NCBI GenBank assembly: GCA_902651635.1
Contig: CACRSC010000136.1
Coordinates: forward strand, 159,665 to 223,664
Length of the DNA stretch: 64,000 nucleotides
Direction: 5' to 3'
Source: Mastigamoeba balamuthi
Lineage: Eukaryota; Evosea; Mastigamoebida; Mastigamoebidae
The notes below the pieces were generated by a model, which was not told the DNA's origin, made no database searches, and was given only the letters and a program-made list of their open reading frames with translations. Position numbers and translations under genes: made by a program. Positions 52,905 through 63,100 of this stretch are shown here, piece after piece; the stretch's first letter is position 1; each line of letters opens with the position of its first letter.

Positions 52905-55900
52905 CTATTCGAGCCTCTTCAAGCAATGGCAGGAACACGTGCAGCAGCTCTCCATGAATCTCCAGTCCACAAGGTCGTGTCCGCTGTGGCACTTCTTGGC
53001 ACACATTTCACACACGTTTCTCCTCTGATCACTAACAAAGCACGTTCTGCATCGTGCAACCCACTGCGGCACTGTGCACTTTCGATGTGCGTCATCTAGA
53101 TCTGATTGTGCAGGTTGTAATCTGTTGCAGGCATCGAAGAAGCCCTGCAGCGCTGTGCAACGACCTTCTGAACGGGCCATTGCCACTGTGGCACACTCCC
53201 TTTTGTCGAACAGCACCATCAAGCCCAGCACCTCTCGCTGCGCTGCAACATTCGCTGCGCTCATGGCCAAAAATATGGCCTTGTGGGAGAAGCCCCAGGT
53301 GAACAGGAGCCTGTGCAGCATATCTGCCTCCGCGTCCCGAGACCCTGGGCTGCCTGCCCTTGCTGTGGCATTGCAGAGCACGCGCAACCCGATCACCTGA
53401 GTGTGCCAACTCGGATCGTAAGCACAGAGGATGGCCAGAGGGATGACGTCAGCTGGCAGAACCTGACCCGCTGCTTCGGCGTGCAACAGCAGATTGGACA
53501 TCAGCGAGGCGAGGGAGGACAAACGATACAGGTATGAGTACGAGCGGCCTGGTGGAGCACAGCACAGCTGCGCTAGGGCAGACAGTGCACCGCAGCCAAG
53601 CAGCACTGGGACCAGCTCGTCCAAGTGCGATATCGCATACAGTATCCCAACGAGTTCGCGGACAGAGTGCCCGACCTCAGCAGGCGATTGCAGCATCGTT
53701 GCGATCGCCCTCAGAGTGTTCTGGTGCACGCTGGCGTCTACGACACGCAGAGTGGAGCTGTCTGTGTGGTACAGTGTGGCTAACTGCCCCACCAGCTTGC
53801 AGGCATTGGCCATGTCATGCGACCCGACTAAGGAGCTCATCAAATTGAGTGCAATGTCTATTGCACCGCTCCGGAGGATCGAGGGCAGCAACCGCCCAGA
53901 CACATCCGCGAGGTCACACAAGATGGTTAACGCTTGCCATTGCAGAGGGCTGCAGCGAGGATACCCCTTCAAGCTCGAGACCAGAAGTCCTGGGAAGCAC
54001 TCGGGCACATCAGGGCCGATGAGGTCCTTAATTAGTCTGGCGAGTTTGATAAGAACGACGTGCTCGGTCCCAGTGTCTAGCATCTCGTACTGGCCGCAGC
54101 AGCGCAGCCATGCAATACATGCCCAGACGGCTGGGAAGTGTGCACGCGGGTAGGGTGAACAATGGATGTCTCTCCACAACTCGATCCGGGACACGATCTC
54201 CTTCCTGACACTGGAGTCCAGCGCCACTGCGGGGCCAATCGCCGCTAGCGCATTAACGAGAGACTCCGGTTGGCTTGCGTCGAAATCGAGGCAGTACGGC
54301 GACTCTGCCAGCACATGTACAACTTCGGTGTGGCCGCCAATGCAGGCCAAGAACAGGCACAGATTCCCTCTGCTGGACGCGTCCTCGTGGCCGAGGCAGA
54401 AAGGCCTACGTGACAGCGCGCGCACGACTCCTGCCTTTCCTCCTGCGCACACAAGCGCCAGTGCGTCTGCTGCCCTTGCCTCTGCCTGGCCCAGAGAGTA
54501 CGGGGGCCTCGCCAGCTCCTCGATGACGACCACGTGGCCATTGCGACACGCCTCTCTGAGCGCTGCCCAGTTCGCTGCACGGGCTTCCTCCTGCCCGAAG
54601 CAGTAAGGAGGCTGCGCCAGCCTCCTGACGGCATCGCGACTGCCCCAAGCACACACCTTGGGAAGCAACCTGACGCAGCGGCGTGCGTCGTCGCCAGTGA
54701 GGGAGTACGGGGGATGCGCGAGTGGGTCGTGGATCGCCACGCCGCCTGCGGTGCACGCCTCCACAGAAGCGCACGAGTCAGCCGCAGTGGCGCGGAGGTG
54801 GCCCGTGCAGTACGGGGACTGTGCCATGCGCAGGAGCCTGCACGTGCATGAGCTCCTGCAGGCGGGGAGCGGAAACGTGGCCTCATGTCCCTGAGAGACT
54901 GGAAGGCTGAAGTTGTACTTCTCAGAGGCGAGGACGTCGAGCATCTCGGCACTGATACCCGCCCGACCCGAGGGCAGGCTATCCATTGCTTCAGAGTGGC
55001 CCATGCAGTACGGGGGCAGCGACAGGCGCCGGACGACAGCGGCGTCGCCCCGAGCGAGGGCCTCTCGGAGCGCTCCCAGCCCTCCCGCCAGAAGGTCGTC
55101 GCGGCCGAGGCTGTACGGAGGGCACGCGAGGGCATCGAGCACCTCCGCAGCGCCGAAGACACCAGAGCTGCACGTTGCAACGAGCGCGGAGGTGTGGTCC
55201 TGCAGAGCGGAAGTGAGTGAGGCACACTTGGCAAGCACAGCACTCGACACACGACAGGCACTGAACTGCCCCCAGCAACCCAATGGCGATCCGGGCGGAC
55301 CTTGTCGAGGGCGTGCTGCCGACTGAGGTTGTAGGGCGGAGCTCCCAGGGCCCGCACAGCGTGGGCGGACCCTCGGCGACAGGCCATGTTCAGGGCGTCG
55401 CACAGGCGATGCCTGCCAGCATCGTGGGCGCAGAGCGGCGCACGCGACAGCTCGCCCAGCAGCAGCGCTGCCCTGTCGCCCACTGCAATGCACGCCGCCA
55501 TCAGCGCCTCGACAGAGGCAGAGGCGAGGGCCTCTGGGGGCAGGCCGGGGAGGGCAGCGAGGACGCGGAGGCTCTGGGGGTCTCCGCAGGGAGACGTGCA
55601 CACAGCGACCATCGCGTCGCTCAGGCCGCAGGGCGCTGGGCACGTCAGCGCACGGCCCAGCCCCGGGCAGCGCCTCGCCAGCTCCCCGAGAGCTCCCGGT
55701 GTCTTCTGCCCGGCGAGGAACGCAGCCAGGGCCACCACAGACGAGTGCCTCTTGGCGTGGTGGGAGGAGGGTGTGGGGTCGTCGGGATGGAACAGCAATG
55801 CGGGGGACGTCGTAAGACGCCAGCGCATCGAGGAGTCGGTGCAGGGGGCGAGGGGGCAGAAGAGGGCGAGGCGGCGGAAGCAGGGGGGCGCAGAGGGCNC

Positions 55901-55973
55901 TCCCCTCTGCCCCGCTGCCCTCTGCCCTCGCCCTGCGCGTGCGCTCTGCTGGCGGCTGCGTGGGGCACAACAT
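52905..55973 (-). CDS. F-box-like / PPY-ankyrin-like / UBR-like finger protein, copy 2 (assembly gap in exon 1)
   Basis: Exons 55973-55301 and 55199-52905, phase-0 intron with normal GT (AAG|GTCCGC). Start MLCPTQPPAERTRRAR matches copy 1. An n at 55899 stands where about 100 bp present in copies 1 and 3 (the F-box-like helices) is missing, and the frame changes across it, so the true gene probably has that segment. From KRHSSVVALAAFLAG on it follows copy 1: PPY-type ankyrin-like units (LACPPYSLGRDDLL, LAQPPYCFGQEEAR), helical ARM-like part, and finger (CRTCFVSDQRRNVCEMCAKKCHSGH ending CCTCSCH). Downstream of the finger is a short tail CLKRLE. The 3' end lies 245 bp from the start of copy 1. 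Confidence 0.7.
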   Translation of the reverse strand: MLCPTQPPAERTRRARAEGSGAEGXALCAPLLPPPRPLLPPRPLHRLLDALASYDVPRIAVPSRRPHTLLPPRQEALVCGGPGCVPRRAEDTGSSRGAGEALPGAGPCADVPSALRPERRDGRCVHVSLRRPPEPPRPRCPPRPAPRGPRLCLCRGADGGVHCSGRQGSAAAGRAVACAALRPRCWQASPVRRPEHGLSPRVRPRCAGPGSSALQPQSAARPRQGPPGSPLGCWGQFSACRVSSAVLAKCASLTSALQDHTSALVATCSSGVFGAAEVLDALACPPYSLGRDDLLAGGLGALREALARGDAAVVRRLSLPPYCMGHSEAMDSLPSGRAGISAEMLDVLASEKYNFSLPVSQGHEATFPLPACRSSCTCRLLRMAQSPYCTGHLRATAADSCASVEACTAGGVAIHDPLAHPPYSLTGDDARRCVRLLPKVCAWGSRDAVRRLAQPPYCFGQEEARAANWAALREACRNGHVVVIEELARPPYSLGQAEARAADALALVCAGGKAGVVRALSRRPFCLGHEDASSRGNLCLFLACIGGHTEVVHVLAESPYCLDFDASQPESLVNALAAIGPAVALDSSVRKEIVSRIELWRDIHCSPYPRAHFPAVWACIAWLRCCGQYEMLDTGTEHVVLIKLARLIKDLIGPDVPECFPGLLVSSLKGYPRCSPLQWQALTILCDLADVSGRLLPSILRSGAIDIALNLMSSLVGSHDMANACKLVGQLATLYHTDSSTLRVVDASVHQNTLRAIATMLQSPAEVGHSVRELVGILYAISHLDELVPVLLGCGALSALAQLCCAPPGRSYSYLYRLSSLASLMSNLLLHAEAAGQVLPADVIPLAILCAYDPSWHTQVIGLRVLCNATARAGSPGSRDAEADMLHRLLFTWGFSHKAIFLAMSAANVAAQREVLGLMVLFDKRECATVAMARSEGRCTALQGFFDACNRLQPAQSDLDDAHRKCTVPQWVARCRTCFVSDQRRNVCEMCAKKCHSGHDLVDWRFMESCCTCSCHCLKRLE
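55899..55899. other. Ambiguous base at a collapsed join
   Basis: Flanks read as the F-box segment's outer ends; copies 1 and 3 have about 100 bp more here. Probably an artefact of similar paralogues in assembly. Confidence 0.6.
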
Positions 55974-56078
55974 CTTCTGGGGTTGTGTGTCGGCTGTGCT
56001 GTGTTTGCGTTTGTTTGCCGCAGCGGCCGTTGTGTTGCCGCCCCAGAAAAAAGACCTGAGAACTTGAACTGCCCCCTC
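55974..56078 (-). promoter_or_regulatory. Upstream region of F-box copy 2 with two family-conserved blocks
   Basis: CGGCAAACAAACGC (56020-56007) and GCAGTTCAAGTTC (56072-56060) upstream of the ATG at 55973. The extended frame of copy 3 ends just beyond them. Confidence 0.5.
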
Positions 56079-59000
56079 TTAGACCCCCACCTGCGGTTTC
56101 AATCGAAGGGAATCCAACGCAGGGCCCACCCGCGCAATTATGTAACCGAACGGACTTTTGAGGAAGGCCATTCTGGCGCTACAAGAGCATCGCTGAATCA
56201 TCGGCTTCTGATGCAATAGAGCTCTCTGCTCTTCTCTGCACGACCCGCAGAGTGGCAATTGCCACCGCGGTGCATTCCCCTTATGACTCGCCAAAATAGA
56301 ATCTGACAACAAATTCCAGTGGCAGTGGTCTGGTTTAACAACGGAAATCCGGTATTCTAACAATGGCAGAAACACGCAACAGCTCTCCATGAACCTCCAG
56401 TCCACAAGATCGTGTCCGCTGTGGCACTGCTTGGCACACATTTCACACGCGTTTCTCCTCTGGTCACTCCCAAAGCAAGTCCTGCATCGTGCAACCCATT
56501 GCGCTGTGCACTTACGGTGTGCGCCGTCTGGTTCTGATTGTTCATGCTCTGATCTGTTGTTGACATCGAAGAAGCCCTGCAATGCTGTGCAACGACCTGC
56601 CCACCGGGCCATCCTCACTGTGACACACTCCCTTTTTTCGAACAGTACCATCAAGCCCAGCGCCTCTCTCTGTGATGCCATATTCTCTGCGCACCTGGCC
56701 AAGCTCAGAACCTTGTGGGAGAAGCCCCAGGTTAACAGAAGCTTGTGCAGCATCTCTGTCTCTGCCTCCCGAGACCCTGGGCTTCCAGCCCTTGAGGTAG
56801 CATTGCAGAGCACGCGCAATCCGATCATCTGGGAGTGCCAGCTCGGATCGTAGGCACAGAGGATGGCCAGAGGTACGACGTATGTTGGCAGAACCTGACC
56901 CGCTGCTTCGGCGTGCAACAGCAGATTGGACATCAGCGAGGTGAGGGAAGAGAAGAAACAGGTGCACTCCGGAGGAGCGCAGCACAGTGGAACAAGCTCC
57001 GCAATTACGCCACTGCTGAGCAGCAATGGAACGAGTTCGTCCATCTGGGATAATCTGCTTAGTATTGTAACGAGATCACGCCGACTGTTCATGACCTTGC
57101 CAGGCAATTGCATTATTGTGACCATATCGTTCAATACTGACTGGTGCACTCTGACATCTATGGTACGTAAAGTTTGGGGGTCTGTGTCATACAGTGTGGC
57201 CAACTGCTCGACGAGGCGGCATGCATTCCTAGTATCGTGCGTATCGAGCATATCAGTCCACTGCGACAGTGGTATGTCTATTGCACCACTCTGGAGGATT
57301 GAGGGAAGCAACTGCCGAGACACACGAGCGAGGTCGCACAGGATGGTAAACGCTTCCCATTGAAGAGGGCTGCTGCGAGGAAACCCCTTCAAGCTCGAGA
57401 CCAGAATCTCTGGGAAGCATTCGGGCATATCGGGGCCAATGAGGTAGACAATCATTCTGGCGAGCTTTCTGAGGACGGCCAACTCAGTTTCAGTGCAGAT
57501 CAGACCGTACTGGCCACAGCAGCGCAGCCACGCAACACAGGCCCAGACTCCCGGGAAGTTGGCATGGGGGTAGATTGGACAGTCGGCCCCGATCCACAGC
57601 TTGATGCGCGTCGCTATCTCCTTCCTGATACTCGGGTCTGTCGACAGTGCGGGCCCAATCGTAGACAGTACCTCCACAAGGGACTCGGGCTTGTCTGCAT
57701 CAAATCCGAGGCTATACGGCAGCTCTGCGAGAACTCGCACAATGTCTGCGTGGCCCTCAATGCAGGCACAGAACAGGATCATGTTCCCTTTGCTGGATGC
57801 GTCCTCGTGGCCGAGGCAGAAGGGCCAGTGTGACAGCGCGCGCACGACGTCTGCCATTCCTTCCCTGCATGCCAATGCCAGCGCATCAACTGCCCTTGCC
57901 TCTGCTTGGCCCAGTGAGTACGGCGGCCACCCCAGCACATTGATAACGGCGACGTTGCCCTGGCGACACGCCTCACTGAAGCCTGCCAGGCTGTCTGCCC
58001 GGGCCTCCTCTCTGCCGAAGCAGTAGGGCGGCTGTGCCAACCTCCTCACGATTTCGGCGTCCCCTCTGGCGCACGCCTTCGACAGCGATCGAACGCAGAG
58101 GTGAGCGTCTTGGCGGGTGAGGGAGTACGGGGGCTCGGCCAGTGCGCTGAGGACCTCTGCACTGCCAGCGGTGCATGCTGCCAGCAGAGACGCGCAGGCA
58201 TCCGCTGTAGCGTGGGCGTGGCCCAGGGAGTACGGGGGCTGTGCCAGCCTGCGCAGCGACCACGCACTGCTGCTCCTGCAGGCGTCCTGGAACAGCTGCC
58301 TGGCATGCATCGGCATGAGCGGGACGCTGATGTTGTAGGGCTCCGCGGCGAGGGCTTCGAGCACCCCGACACTACAACACGTCCGCATTGTGTTCAGGCA
58401 GCACATGGCGTCCTTGTGGCCCATGCAGTACGGGGGCAGCGCCAGGCGCCGGACAGAAGCGGCGTCGCCGCGAGTGCAGGCCACTTCCAGCGGTCTGAGC
58501 TGGTCCCGCAGAAGGTCGTCTCGGCAGAGGCTGTACGGAGGGCACGCGAGGGCATCGAGCACATCCGCAATGCTGGCGTTGCCCGAGCGGCAAGTTGTCG
58601 CGAGCACATACTGCGGGAAGTACATGGTGGGCAGCCGCTGAGAAGAGCCGGAGAGCAAGCACAGCACAGCCCCCCGACATCGCGCTGGACAGGGCGGGGC
58701 GCAACACACAGGCGTACACTCGAGAGGGCGTTCCGTCGGGTGGGACTGAAGGACGGAGCTTTCAGTTTTCGCAGGGCCTCGGCGGACCCACCGGCACAGA
58801 CGACGTACATGGCGTCGCGCTGCGTGTCCCATGCCGCAGGGAATGCGCAGAGAGGAGGACGCGACAGCTCGCGCAGCAGCAGCGCTGCCCTGTCGCCCCC
58901 TGCACTGCACGCCGCCATCAGCGCCTTGGCAGAGGCAACGACGATGTCCAGCGGCTGCAGGCCGGGGAGGGCAGCGAGGACGCGGAGGCTCTGGGGGTCT

Positions 59001-59497
59001 CCGCAGAGCGACCGGCACACAGCAGCCATCGCGTCGCACAGGCCGCACGCCCTGTGCTGCGCCAGCGCACAGCCCAGCCCCGGGCAGCGTCTCGCCAGCT
59101 CCCCCAGCGCCTCTGGTGTCGCCTGCCCCGCCAGGAACGCAGCCAGAGCCACCACAGGCGAGTGCCTCCTGGCGTGCTCGGGAAGCAGTGAGGTCTGGGG
59201 GTCGTCCAGACGGCGCAGCCATACGGGGGACGTCGTGAGAAGCCCGCGCATGGAGGAGTCAGTGCAGGGGGCGAGGGGGCAGAAGAGGGCGAGGCGGCGG
59301 AAGCAGGGGGCGCAGAGGGCGCAGGGGAGGGCGAGGGCGAGGGAGCAGAGGTCCGCAGCGTCTGCCACGTGCCCCACCACGCTCTGCCGCAGCTCCCACG
59401 CCGCCCCCAGGCTCTCCTGCGCCCTCCCCTCTGCCCCGCTGCCCTCTGTCCTCGCCCTGCGCGTGTGCTCTTCTGGCGGCTGCGAGGGGCACGCCAT
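56079..59497 (-). CDS. F-box-like / PPY-ankyrin-like / UBR-like finger protein, copy 3, 3' end frameshifted
   Basis: Exons 59497-58718 and 58610-56079, phase-0 intron 107 nt; 1103 residues as it stands. Start MACPSQPPEEHTRRAR, then the same F-box-like segment as copy 1 and the PPY-type ankyrin-like units (LACPPYSLCRDDLL, LAQPPYCFGREEAR), the ARM-like part and most of the finger. At the very end, where the sisters read ESCCTCSCH, this copy reads ESCCVFLPLLEY because two bases are missing (near 56373). It therefore loses the last Cys/His pair and continues about 90 codons past the ancestral stop (56358) to 56079, with a tail of no evident domain. Either the finger is disabled or this is a sequencing error. 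Confidence 0.7.
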
Positions 59498-60109
59498 CTT
59501 CTGGTAGTTACACCGTGTGAAGCTGTGCTGTGTTTGCGTTTGTTTGCCGGAGACGGGGCCGTTGTGTCGCAAACAAATGATGATATTCTGTGAACTTGAA
59601 CTGCCCTCTTCTGTAATCCGCGGACGCGTCTTCGGCACAATAGCCTCTACACGGGCTGCTCAATTCGCTGTACGAGGAAGGAGTGATGTGAGGTTCGTTC
59701 TTACGCCACTGGCGGTAATTGTGAATTTGCAGAATGAACCTAGAAACTTGATGTGAAGTGAATGGGGCCGTTGTACTTCAACAACACTCATTTTCACGTT
59801 ATGATCTGGAACAGCGAACACGGTGGCTTTCTGCACCCTGTTCCAGAATGACGTAGGGTGGGTGTGTGAAAGGGAAAAGGGCAGACTGAGACTGCTCAGG
59901 ATTGTAGGGAACTGTAGGGAACTGTACGACGAATGTAAACAACGAACTGTTTTGGTCTGACGTGTGTGTGCGAGGTGAATCATCCTGTCAGTGAAATGAC
60001 AGTGGGGAAGTGGCACGGCCACGTGGCTGGCAGTGGTGAAGTGACACGGCCACGTGGCCCGGGCCACGACATTGCCTTCCTTCACAGAAAGGCAGTACGA
60101 TCAGTTAGC
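59498..60109. other. Spacer: promoter of F-box copy 3 and 3' flank of the LTR element
   Basis: The near part holds the family blocks CGGCAAACAAACGC (59549-59536) and GCAGTTCAAGTTC (59604-59592). The part beyond about 59650 may include a 3' LTR of the adjacent element; a CACGTGGCC-bearing segment occurs twice at 60016-60058. LTR ends cannot be set without the other LTR. Confidence 0.4.
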
Positions 60110-63100
60110 CTACCCCTTCGGGATCCGTGGCTTCCTCAGCTTGTGCGTCTTCATGTACTCCTGGACGACCGGGCTCCACCTCACGTCCTGGTACTCGTTC
60201 CACGCGTCGGGGTGATCGTCGTCGACGTCGGGGTATCCCAAGTACTTCAACCGGAAATAGAGTTTCGTCCCTTGGCGTTTGTGGGTGTAGATCTTCTCGA
60301 TGAGGTACTCGTTCTCGTTGACCGCTTCGGCTGTCAGCTCCTCCAGGCTGAGCGTGCCAGGCCAGAACTGGTGCAACCTGTTCACGTGCACCTTCGATTG
60401 CACGTGGTCGATCAGGCTCTCGGTGGTGTAGATGAGGTGGTGGTCCCGCGAAACGACGATTTCCGGGCCCTTCCATGAAAAACCCAACTTGGTCTTCCGC
60501 TCGAAGTGAACCAGGACGTAGTCGCCGACCGCAAAGTCGATCTGGCCCTTGGCCCTCGCCCTGTACATCGCCTCGATCTCCTTCCCGAGCGCCTCCTGGA
60601 TTTCACGCACCCTCGGTAACAGCGACGCTGCCTGGATCGCGGTCTGGGCAGCAACCGAGAGAGGCTCGTTTCCCGCTGTCGTTTCGGGCATCGCGACGTT
60701 GATTGGCAACCGTGGCGCAAACCCGTGGACCACGTTCCACGGGGTCGTTCCCAGCGTCCTCGAGTAGCTGCAATTGATCGCCAAAGCCACCGGCGCCACG
60801 ATGTCTGCCCAGCTGTTGGTCGCGTTCTCCTTGTGCATAACACAACGCAGTGTAGACTCGATGTCCAAGTTCTTGCGCTCCACCGCACCGTGTCCTTCAG
60901 GATGTAGGGGAAGCGAGACGTGGTGTCTGATATGCAGCACCCTGCACATCTCGGCGAACGCCCCTGCCATGAATTCCTTGGCCCCGTCGCTGTAGAACTG
61001 GTCGACGAGCCCGTGAATGCACAGCCAGCGCTTCCAAACGACCTCGGCTGTCGGCTCTCCTTGCGTCGTAGCCGTCGGCTCCAATACAACCCAGTGCGAG
61101 AACCGATCGATCATCACGAGGATGTACTTGCAGCCCCTGCTCTCCTGGAACGGGCCGATGTAGTCGAGGAAAACGCTGTCGAACGGGTTGTGCGCCACCG
61201 TAGTGCCCATGTCTGTGCTGTGTGGGCGCTTAGCATGCTCCTTCTGGCACGCTGGGCACTCCCTGACCATCCTGGCCACGTCGCCCTCCATCCCTGGCCA
61301 CTTGATAGCTGCCGAGATGCGGCGCATCGTGCGCTGTACCCCGCCATGCCCCGCCATGGGATGCGAGTGCCCGAGCACGAAGAGCCTTACCAGCACCTCC
61401 ACGCTGGGCCTCTCGTTCAGGACGATGATGTTGTCCACCAACTCGTAAGGTAGATTCTCGATGGAGGCCCGTACTGCCTCTATCACGTCGTCACGGTCCT
61501 TGTATCCGTGTCCATCGTCCCCGACCATGTCCACGAGGAAAGTCTCGACGTCCTCCTCCTCAGCAATCTCCACCAGGTGGCTCTCGACCACCTTTCCTGG
61601 CTGCCACGAGATGTACTGTTCCCCTTTCTTGAGTGGGAACGACCGCGAGAAGTAGTCGCCGATGAAATTCTGCTCGCCCGGTTGGAACACGATGACGTAG
61701 TCGAACTCCGACAAAATAACCGTCCAGCGCAGTACGCGGCGGTTGACCGACGTTTCCATCCAACGCAGGTTGTTGTGGTCCGGGCAGACCACCAGGGGTC
61801 CAGAAATGTACGGTCTGGCCTTCTGCACGAGGAACACCGTAGCGTACGCCTCCTTTTCGCCTGTCGTCATCCGTTGACGCTCGCCGATGGTGAGCTTGTG
61901 CGAGCAGAGCAGCAGGATGCGGAGCTCGCCCGTCTCAGGGTCCCGCTGAAGGACTGCACCCCCGATGCCATACTCGCAGGCATCGGGATGAATGACGATT
62001 GTAGCTCCCGGGATGGGCTGTGCCAGGATGGCCGGGGTGAGCAACGCCGTGATCACCTTGTTGAACGCCTCCTCTGTGCTTGCCGTGCGCTGGACCAATG
62101 CGTGCTTCGACCCCTTGCCCTCGTCGAGTGCCCTCCGCCGTGTGCTGGTCAGCAGCTCCCAGAGTGGGGCCACGACATCGGTGTAGTTGGGGATGAAGGG
62201 GGCCAGCCACTGGGCGAACCCCAGGAACGACTGAAGCATCGACATCGTGAACGGGAAAACTGCATCCCGCAATGGTGCCAGCCTCTCCATGTCCACCTCC
62301 ACCGAGTCCTCGGTCACTACGCGTCCCAGGATGTGCGTTTTCGGGAATCCGATCTCGCACTTCTCGGCGTTGAGCTTGATGTGCAACTTCCTGCACACCT
62401 CGAGGAACTTGCGCGTGTTGAGGTAGAGCTCCTCCAGCGTGGTAGCTGCCTCGATGCAGTCGTCGATGTAGTTCATGAAGAACTCCGTGAGGCCCTCCTT
62501 CTCGAGAATGTACTCGACCGCGTTCTGGAAGAAGGGTGCCGCATTGCAGGAACCGAACGTCACCCTGGTTGGGCGGTAGACCCCAAACGGTGTGTTCAGC
62601 GCCAGGAACCTCGAGGTCTCCTCGTCGTTCTCGCCCTGCCAGTAGCCTCTCTTCCAGTCGAACTTGGCTCGGTACCGCTTCCCACTGCAGAACTTGATCA
62701 CGTCGCGAGTGTACCGCATTGGGTACTTGATCTTGACCGTGATGGCGTTCTTTTTGCGGTAGTCTCCACACATCCGGAACACCCCAGGGCTGGACTCGGC
62801 CACGGTGATCGGGGTAGCCTCCTCCTTCCGGATCGTAGCGTCCTTGACATAGATCCCGATGGCCTCGTACTTGTCGAGCTCGCTCTTGACGAACGCCTTC
62901 TTGGTGTCCGAGAGTACGCGGTCCGACTCGTAAGGCACGTTGGCCCCCTCGAGTATGTCGATGTGGAACTTTTGCGGTAGCTGCGCGGGCTGGTTGTCCA
63001 ACGGGTCGCAAACGTCGGAAAATTCCGTGAACAGCTCGGTGAACTTCGTGCACCACTGTGGGTTCTCCGTGATCAGGGGTCCCAACTTGATCGGGGGCAT

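Noticed and set aside
61508-62980. 490-codon + strand frame opposite the retroelement
   Set aside because: Antisense to pol; no domain of its own.
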